A program made the translations under genes and the position numbers. Shown here piece by piece: positions 54,307 to 63,466 of a stretch of 64,000 bases of DNA. The number at the start of each line of letters is the position of its first letter. Position 1 is the first letter of the stretch. Source of the DNA: Comamonas aquatica NBRC 14918 (GTDB lineage Bacteria > Pseudomonadota > Gammaproteobacteria > Burkholderiales > Burkholderiaceae_C); contig NZ_BBJR01000044.1 of the NCBI RefSeq assembly GCF_000739875.1, positions 1 to 64,000 on the forward strand, written 5' to 3'. The notes beneath the pieces were generated by a model. That model was given only the letters and a program-made list of their open reading frames with translations. It did not search any database and was not told the origin of the DNA.

Positions 54307-55016
54307 TCCATCTCGGCCGGTGGCGGGGTCTGCGGCGCCTGCCCCCAGCGTTCTTCAAACAGCATGTCCTGCAGGGGCGCGCGGGCGGCCCACTTTTCCT
54401 GCTGCAGCATGGGTTCGGCGTAATAGGCCTGCACCGGCCCCAGGCACAGCACGGCCAAGGGGTAGCTGCCGGCCGGCATCTCCAACAACTGGGCCAGGGC
54501 CTGCGGGTCGTAGATCGACACCCAGCCCATGCCCAGCCCTTCGGCGCGCGCGGCCAGCCACAGGTTCTGGATGGCGCAGGCGGCCGAGGCCAGGTCCATC
54601 TCGGGCATGGTGCGGCGACCGAACACATGGGCCTCGCGCCCGGGCGGCAGGGCCACCACCAGCAGCTCAGCAGCGTCCAGCACGCCCTGCACCTTGAGCT
54701 GCATGAAATCTTCCTCGCGCTCGCCCAGGGCCTGGGCGGTGAGCACGCGCTCCTGCTCCACCAGCGTGTGGATGCCTTCGCGCAGCGCGCGCTCCCGCAC
54801 GCGGATGAAGCGCCACGGCTGCATGAAGCCCACGCTGGGCGCATGGTGGGCGGCGCGCAGCAGGCGCAGCAGCACCTCGTCACTGACCGTGCCGCCGGCA
54901 AAGTGGCGCATGTCGCGCCGCTCATGGATGGCGCGGTAGACGGCCGCCCGCTCGCTGTCCGTGAACGCGGTGGCGGCAATCGTGCGGTAGTGGTCGAGGT
55001 CGTGGGTGTCGTTCAT
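54303..55016 (-). CDS. bluB: 5,6-dimethylbenzimidazole synthase
   Basis: The 237-residue nitroreductase-fold enzyme cannibalises reduced FMN with oxygen to make 5,6-dimethylbenzimidazole. The N-terminal RRDMRHFAGGTVSDEVLLRLL, PSVGFMQPWRFIRVR and GMGWVSIYDPQALAQLL are characteristic of BluB. It supplies CobT. It lies 10 bases behind cobO and is coupled to cbiB by a 4-base overlap. Confidence 0.94.
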   Translation of the reverse strand: MNDTHDLDHYRTIAATAFTDSERAAVYRAIHERRDMRHFAGGTVSDEVLLRLLRAAHHAPSVGFMQPWRFIRVRERALREGIHTLVEQERVLTAQALGEREEDFMQLKVQGVLDAAELLVVALPPGREAHVFGRRTMPEMDLASAACAIQNLWLAARAEGLGMGWVSIYDPQALAQLLEMPAGSYPLAVLCLGPVQAYYAEPMLQQEKWAARAPLQDMLFEERWGQAPQTPPPAEME

Positions 55017-55026
55017 GCTGCGATTG

Positions 55027-55596
55027 TCAGTCTTCGATGCCCCGCTGCGCAGGGACCCCCGCCTGGAAGGCGTGCTTGATCATCTGCATCTCGGTCACGG
55101 TATCGGCCATATCGATGATTTCCTGCGGGCAGCGGCGGCCCGTCAGGCAGACGTGCACGTCCTTGGGGCGCGCACGCAGAGTGTCGAGCACCTCCTGCAG
55201 GGGCAACCAGCCATAGATCAAGGGATACGTCACTTCGTCCAGCACCACCAGGAAATAGTCACCCGACAGGATGTCGGCCTTGGCCTTGTCCCAGCCTTCG
55301 CGGGCCAGCTGCGCCGACTGCTCCAGGTCCTTGCTCTTCCAGCTGAAGCCATCGCCCAGGCCCTGCACGGGCAGGCCCACCTGGTCGGCCAGGCGGTGCT
55401 CGCCAAAGCGTGCCGTGGGCACCTTCATGAACTGGTAGACCTTGACGGCCTTGCCACGGCCCGTTGCACGGAAGGCCAGGCCAAAGGCCGCCGTGGTCTT
55501 GCCCTTGCCATTGCCGGTGTTGACGATGACCAGGCCGCGGCGCTCGCCATCGGGCTTCTCGTAGGGTTTGGTGGAAGGTGGGGTTTCGATTTGCAT
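55027..55596 (-). CDS. cobO: Corrinoid adenosyltransferase (CobO/BtuR)
   Basis: The 189-residue ATP:cob(I)alamin adenosyltransferase has the P-loop VNTGNGKGKTTAAFGLAFRA, VYQFMKVPTARFGE and LDEVTYPLIYGWL. It adds the upper 5'-deoxyadenosyl ligand. The ATG at 55596 is set by the family start; the frame is open 50 codons further up through the spacer. The 172-base spacer to cbiM holds stem-loops (55739-55761 and a GGCAC/GTGCC stem at 55663 near T6), so a new promoter or partial terminator may lie here. Confidence 0.93.
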   Translation of the reverse strand: MQIETPPSTKPYEKPDGERRGLVIVNTGNGKGKTTAAFGLAFRATGRGKAVKVYQFMKVPTARFGEHRLADQVGLPVQGLGDGFSWKSKDLEQSAQLAREGWDKAKADILSGDYFLVVLDEVTYPLIYGWLPLQEVLDTLRARPKDVHVCLTGRRCPQEIIDMADTVTEMQMIKHAFQAGVPAQRGIED

Positions 55597-55768
55597 AACA
55601 GAAGGGTCCCCGCGTGCAGCGCACGCCGGGTGAACAAGGTCCTGGCATCCAGGAAAAAAGCAAGGCACGGCGTGCCCTGCACGGGTAGCGGGTACCCACC
55701 GGCCGCGCGCAGGACGCCGCACCGGTGGAACGGGGCACGGGCGCACAGGGGATGTGCGCCCGCCGGCT

Positions 55769-56446
55769 TCAGACGGCCTGGTAGACGCGGCGCTCCAGCA
55801 CGGCGCTGCCCTGCAGGCGGCGCCAGGACTTGGCCGCGGCCAGCACGGCCAGATCGATCAGGGGCTCCAGCAGCACCACGGTCATGTAGGCCGCGCCAAA
55901 GCTGCCGATGCTGGCGAGGTTCTCTGCGCCCACACCATGGCCGTAGATCGCCCAGAAGCCCACCCACAGCACAATGCCGCCCTGGTAGGCCACCGACAGC
56001 TTGAAGGTCTGGGCATAGCTCAGGTCCACATAGGCCATGTCGGCCGGAATCACCCGGCGCGCCAACACGGCCGTGGCGAACAGCGGCACCAGCAAGGTGG
56101 TCACGTTCATGCCGTACTGCGGCAGATCCTGCGGCGCAAAGAACAGGCTTTGCACCAGCAGGCCGGCCGCCAGGCCGATGGCCGCCGGTGCTGCGCCGAA
56201 GATGAGCAGCAGCGTGGTGCCCAGGATCAGGTGCACCTCGGACACCCCGACCGGGTGGTGCGGAAACACTTCAAAGAAGGCAAACACCAGGGCCGTGGCC
56301 ACCACCGAGCGCAGCAACAGGGCCTGCACGCTGTTGCTGCGCACCATGTCCCAGGCCAGCTTGGCGGTATAGGCCAACGCCGCCGTGGCCGTGGCATAGC
56401 TCAGCAGAATCTTGGTTCCATCGACGAGACCGGGTTCGATATGCAT
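55769..56446 (-). CDS. cbiM: CbiM-family cobalt-uptake membrane protein
   Basis: The 225-residue protein begins MHIEPGLVDG, the N-terminal motif in which His2 binds cobalt or nickel in CbiM/NikM. Six or seven membrane helices and EVHLILGTTLLLIFGAAPAAIGL follow. In complete systems CbiM works with CbiN, CbiQ and CbiO, none of which is seen here. A solitary CbiM may use a shared energy unit or act alone at low rate (inference). AAAGGAAATCTGCG precedes the ATG. It sits between btuD and cobO. Confidence 0.85.
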   Translation of the reverse strand: MHIEPGLVDGTKILLSYATATAALAYTAKLAWDMVRSNSVQALLLRSVVATALVFAFFEVFPHHPVGVSEVHLILGTTLLLIFGAAPAAIGLAAGLLVQSLFFAPQDLPQYGMNVTTLLVPLFATAVLARRVIPADMAYVDLSYAQTFKLSVAYQGGIVLWVGFWAIYGHGVGAENLASIGSFGAAYMTVVLLEPLIDLAVLAAAKSWRRLQGSAVLERRVYQAV

Positions 56447-56506
56447 CGCAGATTTCCTTTCAGAGTGGGTGCTTGCGAAGAAGCGGGAGGGACGAAAAAA
56501 CAGGGT

Positions 56507-57301
56507 TCAGCCGGGCAGTGCCATCCACATGTCCTCGACCTGGCGGATGCGGATGCGCTGGTCGAACACCGCCTCCAGCGCGGCGTGCGTGGCCGCATCG
56601 TGCGTGGCGCCCTGGTGCAGCACCCGCCCGGCCTGCATGACCAGCATGTGGTCGGACTGCAGGGCAATGCCCAGCTCGTGCAGCACGCTGACCACGGTAT
56701 GGCCTTGGCGCACCAGTTGCTGCACGGTCTGCATCCAGTCGCTCTGGTGCGGCGGGTCCAGGTTGGCCAGGGGCTCATCCATCAGCACCACCTGCGCCTG
56801 CACGGCCAGGGTGCGGGCCAGCAGCACGCGCTGGCGCTCGCCCCCGGACAGTTCGGCCAGCGGGCGATGGCGCCAGTCCCAGGCCTGCGTCATCTCCAGG
56901 CACTGCCGCACCACGGCGTGGTCGTAGGCACTGGGGGGGGCCAGCCAGGCTTGGTGGGGCAGGCGTCCCAGCATGACCACGTCATAGCTGCACAGCTCCT
57001 GCGCCACCGCTTCGTTCTGCCCCATCCAGGACAGGGCGCGCGCACGCTGCCGGCCCGACCATGCGGCCAAGGGGCGGCCCAGCAGGTCCAGTTGGCCCTG
57101 CCAGGCCTTGCGCGGCTGCAAACCCGCCAGGGCCCGCAGCAGCGTGGATTTGCCGGCGCCGTTCGGGCCGACCACGGCGGTCCAGCGCTGGGCCGGCACC
57201 TGCACCTGCACACCATGCAGCAGCAGCTGGGCACCGGCGGACACCCGCAGGTCACGCGCCTGCAGGGCGGGGGATGACGTCAAGATGGGCACCTCGGTCA
57301 T
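56507..57301 (-). CDS. btuD: Cobalamin ABC transporter ATPase
   Basis: The 264-residue ATPase has Walker A GPNGAGKSTLLRALAG, the Q-loop region SWMGQNEAVAQEL, signature LSGGERQRVLLARTL, Walker B VVLMDEPLANLD and a switch His in VSVLHELGIAL. It powers vitamin B12 import through BtuC. The ATG lies 3 bases beyond the btuC stop. Confidence 0.92.
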   Translation of the reverse strand: MTEVPILTSSPALQARDLRVSAGAQLLLHGVQVQVPAQRWTAVVGPNGAGKSTLLRALAGLQPRKAWQGQLDLLGRPLAAWSGRQRARALSWMGQNEAVAQELCSYDVVMLGRLPHQAWLAPPSAYDHAVVRQCLEMTQAWDWRHRPLAELSGGERQRVLLARTLAVQAQVVLMDEPLANLDPPHQSDWMQTVQQLVRQGHTVVSVLHELGIALQSDHMLVMQAGRVLHQGATHDAATHAALEAVFDQRIRIRQVEDMWMALPG

Positions 57302-57304
57302 GGT

Positions 57305-58342
57305 CTAGCCCCGCACCTGCCGGGCCGCATGGCCCCGGTGCATCAGCCACAGCAGGTAGCTGCCGCCCAGCAAGGCAGTCAGCACGCCCACGGGCAATTC
57401 CTCGGGCGCCATCACCCAGCGCGCCAGGATGTCGGCCACCAGCAGCACCACGCCGCCCATCAGACTGGCCAGCCAGATGCTGCGGGCATGGCCCACGCGC
57501 ACCATGCTGCGCACCAGGTGGGGCGCGGCCAGGCCCACAAAGGCGATCAATCCGGTCTGCGCCACCGCCGTGCCCGTGGCCAGCGCCATCACGGCGATCA
57601 GGCCGGCGCGCATGGGCGCCAGCGGCAGGCCCAGGCTGGCGGCCGTGGATTCGCCCAGCGTCAGCGCATCCAGCACCCGGGACAAGGCCCAGGCCACGCC
57701 GCTGCACAGGGCCCAGGCCCCGAGCAGCAGCGCGCAGGCCGGCCAGCCGATGAAGGCCGTGCTGCCCAGGCCAAAGGCCTTCATGGGCTGCAGGATGTCG
57801 GGGTAGCGCAGCTCCAGCATGTCGCGCACGGCGCCCAGCACCACGCCCACCACCACACCGGCCAGCAGCATGCGCAGGCTGTTTTGCACGCCCTGCGCCA
57901 GCACCAGCGTCAGCACCACCGCTGCGGCCGCGCCGGCAAACGCCATGCCGGTCATGCCCAGGCGCTGCATCCAGGCCATGCCGATGGCCGCGGTACCGCT
58001 GAGCACCATGGCCAGCGCGCCGCCCAGGGCCGCGCCCGAGGCGCTGCCCAAAAGGTACGGGTCGGCCAGCGGGTTGCGAAACAGCCCCTGGGCCACGGCA
58101 CCCGCCAAGCCCAGCAAGGCCCCGGCAAGCCAGGCGCCCAGGGTGCGCGGCAGGCGGATGTCCCAGACGATCTGCTGCACCACCGGGTCGTCCCGCAGCG
58201 ACCACATGCTTTCCCAGCCGGTGCTGCCCACGCTGGCGCCCAGAAGCAGCAACACGGCGGTCAGCGCCAGCAGGCCTGCGGCCAGCCAGCGGCTGCGCGC
58301 GGCTTCGTGCGACAGGGCGCCCTGTGGCGGGTTACGGTGCAT
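57305..58342 (-). CDS. btuC: Cobalamin ABC transporter permease
   Basis: The 345-residue FecCD-family permease has about ten helices, LPRTLGAWLAGALLGLAGA, GLFRNPLADPYLLGSASGA and TGLIAFVGLAAPHLVRSM. With BtuD and BtuF it imports corrinoid across the inner membrane. The start at 58342 overlaps the end of btuF by 11 bases. Confidence 0.92.
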   Translation of the reverse strand: MHRNPPQGALSHEAARSRWLAAGLLALTAVLLLLGASVGSTGWESMWSLRDDPVVQQIVWDIRLPRTLGAWLAGALLGLAGAVAQGLFRNPLADPYLLGSASGAALGGALAMVLSGTAAIGMAWMQRLGMTGMAFAGAAAAVVLTLVLAQGVQNSLRMLLAGVVVGVVLGAVRDMLELRYPDILQPMKAFGLGSTAFIGWPACALLLGAWALCSGVAWALSRVLDALTLGESTAASLGLPLAPMRAGLIAVMALATGTAVAQTGLIAFVGLAAPHLVRSMVRVGHARSIWLASLMGGVVLLVADILARWVMAPEELPVGVLTALLGGSYLLWLMHRGHAARQVRG

Positions 58343-59252
58343 GGCGGGGGGCCTTGTCACGCAGGCAGCGGGCGATGATGCGCGCGGCCTCGTCCATGCG
58401 GGGGCCGGGGCGCACGACGATGCTGGACTCGCGGGCATCGAAGGCGCAGATGCGCTGCTGCCGAACCGCCTCCAGCGTGGTCCAGCCCGGGTAGGTGTGC
58501 GCCAGCTGCATGCTGTGGTTGCCCATCATGATCACGTCGGGGCGGGCGCGCACAATGAATTCGGGGTTTAGGCGCGGAAACGGCCCCATCGCATCGGGCA
58601 CCACGTTGCGCATGCCCAGGCGCGTCAGCAGCTCGCCGATGAAGGACGATGGCCCGGCCGCAAACGGGCCGCGGCTGACCTCGAAGTACACCCGCCCGCC
58701 CTGCACGCCGGCAGGCAGCGTGCGCGCTGCGGCATCGATGCCGTCCTGCATGCGTTGCCACTGCTGCTGCACCTGCGCCGGCGGCAGGCGCAGCAGGTGG
58801 CCCACGCTGTGCAGCACGCGCTGCACATCGGCTTGGGTGCGCGGCTCCAGCGCCACGGTGCGCAGGCCCAGGGCCTCCAAGCGCTCCACCACGCGGGCCG
58901 AGTTGGACAGCAGCACCACATCGGGCTTGAGGGCGACGATGGCCTCGACGTTCGGGTCCAGGCCGCCGCCCAGCACGGGCAACCTGCGCTGCAGGTCTTC
59001 GGGCCAGTTGGAATAGCGGTCCACGCCCACCAAGCGGTCGCAGGCGCCCAGGGCGCAGACGGTTTCCGTCAGCGACGGCAGCAGGCTGACGATGCGCTGC
59101 GGCGCCTGCACGCGCGCCACCGGGCGGCCGCGATCATCCTGGGCCCCCAACGCCGCCAGGTCGGTCGCCGGATCGGCGGCCTGGACCTGGCCCAGACCGG
59201 CCGCCCACAGGCCCAGCGCCAGCCACAGGCTGCGGCGTGACAGCCGGATCAT
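58332..59252 (-). CDS. btuF: Periplasmic cobalamin-binding protein
   Basis: The 306-residue class III solute-binding protein has a signal peptide (MIRLSRRSLWLALGLWAAG, cleavage near VQA-A). It shows PQRIVSLLPSLTETVCALGA, VGVDRYSNWP and ALKPDVVLLSNS, all as in BtuF/TroA-like corrinoid receptors. The start at 59252 overlaps the cobU stop by 4 bases; a frame 16 codons longer lacks a signal sequence. Confidence 0.88.
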   Translation of the reverse strand: MIRLSRRSLWLALGLWAAGLGQVQAADPATDLAALGAQDDRGRPVARVQAPQRIVSLLPSLTETVCALGACDRLVGVDRYSNWPEDLQRRLPVLGGGLDPNVEAIVALKPDVVLLSNSARVVERLEALGLRTVALEPRTQADVQRVLHSVGHLLRLPPAQVQQQWQRMQDGIDAAARTLPAGVQGGRVYFEVSRGPFAAGPSSFIGELLTRLGMRNVVPDAMGPFPRLNPEFIVRARPDVIMMGNHSMQLAHTYPGWTTLEAVRQQRICAFDARESSIVVRPGPRMDEAARIIARCLRDKAPRHAP

Positions 59253-59851
59253 TTGAGCTGCAGCGGCAAGCCGGCCGCCATCAAGGTGACGTGGCGGCAC
59301 ACCTGCGCCACGTCCTGGTTCAGGCTGCCCAGGGCATCCACGAAGGCACGCACTTCGCGCCCCATGGGAATCACCCCCAGGCCAATTTCGTTGCCCACCA
59401 CCACCACCGGGCCGGGGCAGGTCGCCAGCACTTCCAAAAACAAAGCACGCTGCGCGCTCCAGTCCTGGGCTGGAGCCTGATCAGACCCAAAATCCACGCC
59501 CTCCATGGGCATCATCCAGTGCGTCAGCCACAGGGTCAGGCAATCGACCACCACCAGGGTCTGCGGCTGGCTGCAGGCCTGCAGCGCCTGCGCCAGGGCC
59601 CGCGGGGCCTCCTGGGTGCGCATGCCGGGCACGCGGACGGCACGGTCGTCCTGGTGGCGCTGGATGCGCTGGCGCATCTCGGCATCCCAGGCCTGGCCCG
59701 TGGCCAGGTAGACGGCCTCGCGCCCGGGAGCGCCGTCCAGCCAGGTGCGCGCCGCCTGCTCGGCCCGGCGGGTCTTGCCGCTTTTCTGGCCGCCCAGGAT
59801 CAATTCCTGCCAGGGCAGCGCGGGGGCGGAGGGTTGCATCGGAGAAGTCAT
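59249..59851 (-). CDS. cobU: Adenosylcobinamide kinase / GTP:adenosylcobinamide-phosphate guanylyltransferase
   Basis: The 200-residue bifunctional enzyme phosphorylates adenosylcobinamide and transfers GMP to it. It has P-loop ELILGGQKSGKTRRAE, YLATGQAWDAEMRQRIQRH (nucleotide and GMP-site residues) and VVVVGNEIGLGVIPMGRE. Also usable in cobinamide salvage, which fits the adjacent uptake genes. Its 5' end lies 15 bases behind cobB. Confidence 0.94.
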   Translation of the reverse strand: MTSPMQPSAPALPWQELILGGQKSGKTRRAEQAARTWLDGAPGREAVYLATGQAWDAEMRQRIQRHQDDRAVRVPGMRTQEAPRALAQALQACSQPQTLVVVDCLTLWLTHWMMPMEGVDFGSDQAPAQDWSAQRALFLEVLATCPGPVVVVGNEIGLGVIPMGREVRAFVDALGSLNQDVAQVCRHVTLMAAGLPLQLK

Positions 59852-59866
59852 GGTGTGGAGCGCAAA

Positions 59867-61264
59867 TTATGGCTGTGCGGCCGTGTCCCATTGCACGGGC
59901 TCGGCCCCCAGCAAGGCGGCCACGGCACGCGGGTGCGAGGGAAACCAGGCATGGAAGTAACTGGCATGGACGCTGCCGTGCTGGTAGATGGCCTCGCCCT
60001 TGTCGGGCGCCACCGGCTGCCGGGGGCGGCTGGTGCGCGCCACCTCGGCCGCCTGGCAGGTGAAGCGCGAGTAATGGAAGGTGTGCCCACGCAGCACCCC
60101 ACCCTGCAGCGCGCACTGCTGCATGCCCAGGCCGGCCAGGCGTTCCTGCATCCGCGCCTCGCCCGGCAGGATGCCCCACAGCGGCTGGCTCTGGTCCTGG
60201 GCATCGGTCATGCGCTGGCCCAGGGCCAGCATGCCGCCACATTCGGCCCACACGGGCTTGCCGGCCTGCACGTGCTGCTGCAGGTCGGCCTGCAGCCCGG
60301 TGTTGGCCGCCAGGGTGGCGGCGTGCAATTCGGGGTAGCCACCGGGCAGCCAGACGGCATCGCACACCGGCAGGCGCTCGCCCGCCAGGGGCGAGAAGAA
60401 GGCCAGGTTGGCGCCCATGGCCTGCAGGCAGTCCAGGTTGGCGGGGTAGATGAAGCTGAAGGCCGCATCGCTGGCCACGGCCACGGTGCGCCCGCGCAGC
60501 CAGGGCTGGGGGGCTGCCACGGGCTGCGCCGGGGCTTCAAACGCCACCGACCAGCGCTGCCAGTCCTGCCAGTCCATGCGCCCCAGGGGCGTGTCGGCCA
60601 GGGCATCGGCCGCGGCATTCAGGCGCGCCATGGCATCGGGCAGCTCGTGGGCCGCCACCAGGCCCAGGTGGCGCTCGGGCAGCAACTGCGCGTCCTTGCC
60701 CGGCCCCATGCGCTGCAAGCCGCCCAGCCACAGCTGTGGGTCGCGCAGGCTGCTTTGCAGCATCTGCGTGTGCATGCCGGTGGCCACGCGGTTGGCCAGC
60801 ACGCCGGCCCAGGGCACGCCCGGCTGGTACTGCTGCATGCCCAGCACCAACGCGCCAAAGCTGCCTGCCATGGCCGAGGCATCGACCACCAGCAGCACCG
60901 GCACGCCCAGCTGGGTGGCCAGATCGGCCGCGGTGGGGCTGCCGTCAAACAGGCCCATCACGCCTTCGATCAGGATCACATCGGCCTGCGCGGCCGCGGC
61001 ATGCAGGCGCGCGCGCACCTCGTCCATGCCCACCATCCAGCCATCGAGGTTGTGCACCGTGGCCCCGCTGGCCAGTTGGTGCCAGTACGGGTCCAGGTAA
61101 TCCGGCCCGCACTTGAAGACCCGCACGCGGCGCCCCTGGCGGGCATGCCAGCGCGCCAGCGCCGCGGTGATGGTGGTCTTGCCCTGGCCCGAAGCGGGGG
61201 CGGCAATCAGCACCGCCACGCAGTGGTGCACGGGAGGGGATGGAGGGGTGATCAGTGGTGACAT
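59867..61264 (-). CDS. cobB: Cobyrinate a,c-diamide synthase (CobB/CbiA)
   Basis: The 465-residue glutamine amidotransferase amidates the a and c side chains of cobyrinate or hydrogenobyrinate. It has an ATP-binding N-terminus LIAAPASGQGKTTITAALA, VILIEGVMGLFDGSPTAADLA, and a C-terminal glutaminase with Cys in VWAECGGMLALGQ and a His-containing HTFHYSRF block. GAGAG lies before the ATG, 55 bases beyond btuB. Whether the cobalt-early or cobalt-late route is used cannot be told. Confidence 0.93.
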   Translation of the reverse strand: MSPLITPPSPPVHHCVAVLIAAPASGQGKTTITAALARWHARQGRRVRVFKCGPDYLDPYWHQLASGATVHNLDGWMVGMDEVRARLHAAAAQADVILIEGVMGLFDGSPTAADLATQLGVPVLLVVDASAMAGSFGALVLGMQQYQPGVPWAGVLANRVATGMHTQMLQSSLRDPQLWLGGLQRMGPGKDAQLLPERHLGLVAAHELPDAMARLNAAADALADTPLGRMDWQDWQRWSVAFEAPAQPVAAPQPWLRGRTVAVASDAAFSFIYPANLDCLQAMGANLAFFSPLAGERLPVCDAVWLPGGYPELHAATLAANTGLQADLQQHVQAGKPVWAECGGMLALGQRMTDAQDQSQPLWGILPGEARMQERLAGLGMQQCALQGGVLRGHTFHYSRFTCQAAEVARTSRPRQPVAPDKGEAIYQHGSVHASYFHAWFPSHPRAVAALLGAEPVQWDTAAQP

Positions 61265-61319
61265 GCAAGCTCTCGGGGGTGCCCGCCAGGGCCACGGCGG
61301 GCAGATACAGCGTCGGCGG

Positions 61320-63191
61320 TTACCAGGGCATCCATTTCACGCCCAGCCACAGCGTACGCCCGGCGGTGGCGTAGTCCTTGACCAGGGTGTAGTCACGGTC
61401 CAGCGCATTGTCGATGCGCGCGGTCAGCGTGAAGTCCCTGGCCAGCTGGCGCGAGGCGGACAGGTTCACCAGGGTGTAGCCACCCAGGGATTTGACGGCC
61501 TCCGCATCGTCGTTGAAGCGGCGGCTGGCCGCCTGCAGCTCGGTGCCCAGGGTCCAGCCCGCCAGGGTGGTCTCTACCCCCAGGGTGGCAAAGCGCTTGG
61601 AGCGGCGCTTCAACAAGCGGTCATTGTCCACGTCGTGAGGATTCTGAAAGTCCACCGACGCGTACCACTTCAGCATGCCTGTGCGCCATTTACCCGCCAG
61701 AGTGATCCCCTCAAGCTGGGCTCTGTCCACGTTCATGTAGCAATAATTCTCGCCACAAGAACCCAAGCCCTTTTCATAGCTCACCAAATTGTCAACCTTG
61801 CTACGGTAGGCCGTAGCACTAAATGACAGGTCCTTGTCGCTCCAGCGCAGCCCCAGCTCCATGTTGCGACTTTCTTCGGGCTTCAGGCTGCTGTCGCCAT
61901 TTTTCGAGAAACGTTGAAACAGGGTGGGAACTTTAAAGCCTGTACCGACAGAAGCCGTGGCCTTCCAGTGCGTGGCGAAGTCCCAGCCATAGGCCAGCGT
62001 GGCCGTGTTCTTGCCGCCAAAGTCGCTGTCCCGGTCATGGCGCAGATTCAACTGCACGGCATGCTGCTGCCAGTGCAGGCCATAGCCCAGGCCCAGCGCG
62101 TTCTGGTGGCGCGAGCGCTCGTGGCCGCCCACCAGGCTGGTGTTCTCCAGCGTGTCCTCGCGCCGCTCGGCCAGCACCGTGAAAGTGCCCACGCGGCTGC
62201 GCCATTCGTTGTGCACCAGGTAATTGCGCAGCAGGGTTTCGGTGCGGTAGTGCGTGGCCGTCCAGGTGTCGTAGCCGTGGCGCGACTGGCTCACGGCCAC
62301 ACGCGTGCGCCACGCGGATGTCCAGTCGCCCTGCCAGTTCAGGCCATAGGCATCCAGGGTGCGGACCGCACGGTCGTTGCCCTGGGCGCGGCTGTCGTAG
62401 CCGGCGTTCGAATCGCTGGTCAGGGCCGTGACGTCCAGGCGCTGGCCCGCGCTGAGCTGCAGGCCCACGCGCGCATTCGCCGATTTGCGCACGTAGCCGT
62501 CCTTGTCCAGATTGCGCTTGGAACCGCCAGTCTTGGCATCGAAGCCCTCGCTGTCGGCATAGGACAGGCCCAGGGCATAGTCCCAGACGCCCTGGCCGCC
62601 GCTGAATCCGGCTGTGCCCTTCTTGGTGCCGTACGAGCCCGCACCCACGGACACATGGGGCTTGAAGCCGGTCTCGCCACGGCGGGTGAAGATCTGCACC
62701 GTGCCCGCCATGGCGTCCGAGCCATACAGCGCACCGGCCGCGCCGCGCAATACCTCGATGCGCTCGATCGATTCCAGCGGCAGCGTCTCCCAAGGTGCGC
62801 CGCCGGAGCCATTCTGGGCATCGATGCGGATGCCGTCGACATACACCGCCGTGTGCTGTTTGTTAGCGCCCCGCATGAACAGATCTGTATCTGCACCCGG
62901 GCCACCGTTGCGTGTGATCTGGATGCCCGGCACCTTGGCCATGACATCTTCCAGCGCCAGGGCGCCGCTGCGCTCCAGGGCCTCCCCGTCCAGTACCGTC
63001 ACATCCGCCAGCACCTCGCTCAGGCGCTGCTCGGAGCGCGTGGCCGAGACCACCACCTCATCCAGGGCCGCCGCAGCCGCCGGCAGCACCAGGCCCGCCA
63101 GACAGACCACAGCCAGAGAGACCGGGCGCCACGCCATCGCCGGCATCCAGGCACGCTGACGCCGTTGTTCGAACACATTCATTGGAAACAT
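61320..63191 (-). CDS. btuB: TonB-dependent outer-membrane cobalamin receptor
   Basis: The 623-residue receptor has a signal peptide, a TonB box near DEVVVSATR, a plug domain (LEDVMAKVPGIQITRNGG, FMRGANKQHTAVYVDGIRI, IERIEVLRGAAGALYGSDAM) and a 22-strand barrel ending in an aromatic LWLGVKWMPW. It takes up corrinoid with energy from TonB. ATGs at 63191 and 63182 are both possible; GGTGGAA lies upstream of the first. The B12 riboswitch lies directly upstream, and it heads the cobalamin block. Confidence 0.93.
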   Translation of the reverse strand: MFPMNVFEQRRQRAWMPAMAWRPVSLAVVCLAGLVLPAAAAALDEVVVSATRSEQRLSEVLADVTVLDGEALERSGALALEDVMAKVPGIQITRNGGPGADTDLFMRGANKQHTAVYVDGIRIDAQNGSGGAPWETLPLESIERIEVLRGAAGALYGSDAMAGTVQIFTRRGETGFKPHVSVGAGSYGTKKGTAGFSGGQGVWDYALGLSYADSEGFDAKTGGSKRNLDKDGYVRKSANARVGLQLSAGQRLDVTALTSDSNAGYDSRAQGNDRAVRTLDAYGLNWQGDWTSAWRTRVAVSQSRHGYDTWTATHYRTETLLRNYLVHNEWRSRVGTFTVLAERREDTLENTSLVGGHERSRHQNALGLGYGLHWQQHAVQLNLRHDRDSDFGGKNTATLAYGWDFATHWKATASVGTGFKVPTLFQRFSKNGDSSLKPEESRNMELGLRWSDKDLSFSATAYRSKVDNLVSYEKGLGSCGENYCYMNVDRAQLEGITLAGKWRTGMLKWYASVDFQNPHDVDNDRLLKRRSKRFATLGVETTLAGWTLGTELQAASRRFNDDAEAVKSLGGYTLVNLSASRQLARDFTLTARIDNALDRDYTLVKDYATAGRTLWLGVKWMPW

Positions 63192-63258
63192 CACCAGATT
63201 CCACCCGTGTCAGCCTCCCCGCCGACCATGGGCAAACATGCCTGCCCTGGGGGCAGAC

Positions 63259-63466
63259 ACACGAATGTTGGCCGGTATCCGGGCTGGTCCCTCAGTCCAT
63301 CGCCTTCCCAGGTGCTTGTTCAAGGCACCCAGTGGCTGTGTTGATGGAGGGGCGCTATGACAGGCGCCAGGGACTCACCGTTGCGGGGGCAGCGCAGGCT
63401 AGGCCGGGTCGAAGGCCGACCCACCATCCTGCTTCCCGTTGAACTGCAATCTTGCGAACCAAGTTG
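63259..63466 (-). promoter_or_regulatory. Cobalamin (AdoCbl) riboswitch
   Basis: On the minus strand the leader contains, in order, GGTTCGC, AACGGGAAGCAGG, the conserved core GCTGCCCCCGCAACGGTGAG, GCCACTGGGTGCC, CACCTGGGAAGGCGATGG and the B12 box AGCCCGGATACCGGCC (63285-63271, with the leading A at 63286). This is the conserved order of RF00174-type riboswitches. It ends about 70 bases before btuB. A GC-rich inverted repeat (CTGCCCCCAGGGCAG, near 63245) follows and could be the expression platform. TAGAAT at 63497-63492 is a fitting -10 box. Ligand binding should shut down btuB and perhaps the genes behind it. Confidence 0.93.

Noticed and set aside
55597-55768. A second B12 riboswitch before cobO
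   Set aside because: The spacer has stem-loops but neither the CCCCCGCAAC core nor a B12 box.
59237-61261. A 674-codon plus-strand frame opposite cobU and cobB
   Set aside because: The product is low-complexity (Gln, Gly, His, Arg) and mirrors codon bias of the real minus-strand genes, which have clear P-loops and catalytic residues.
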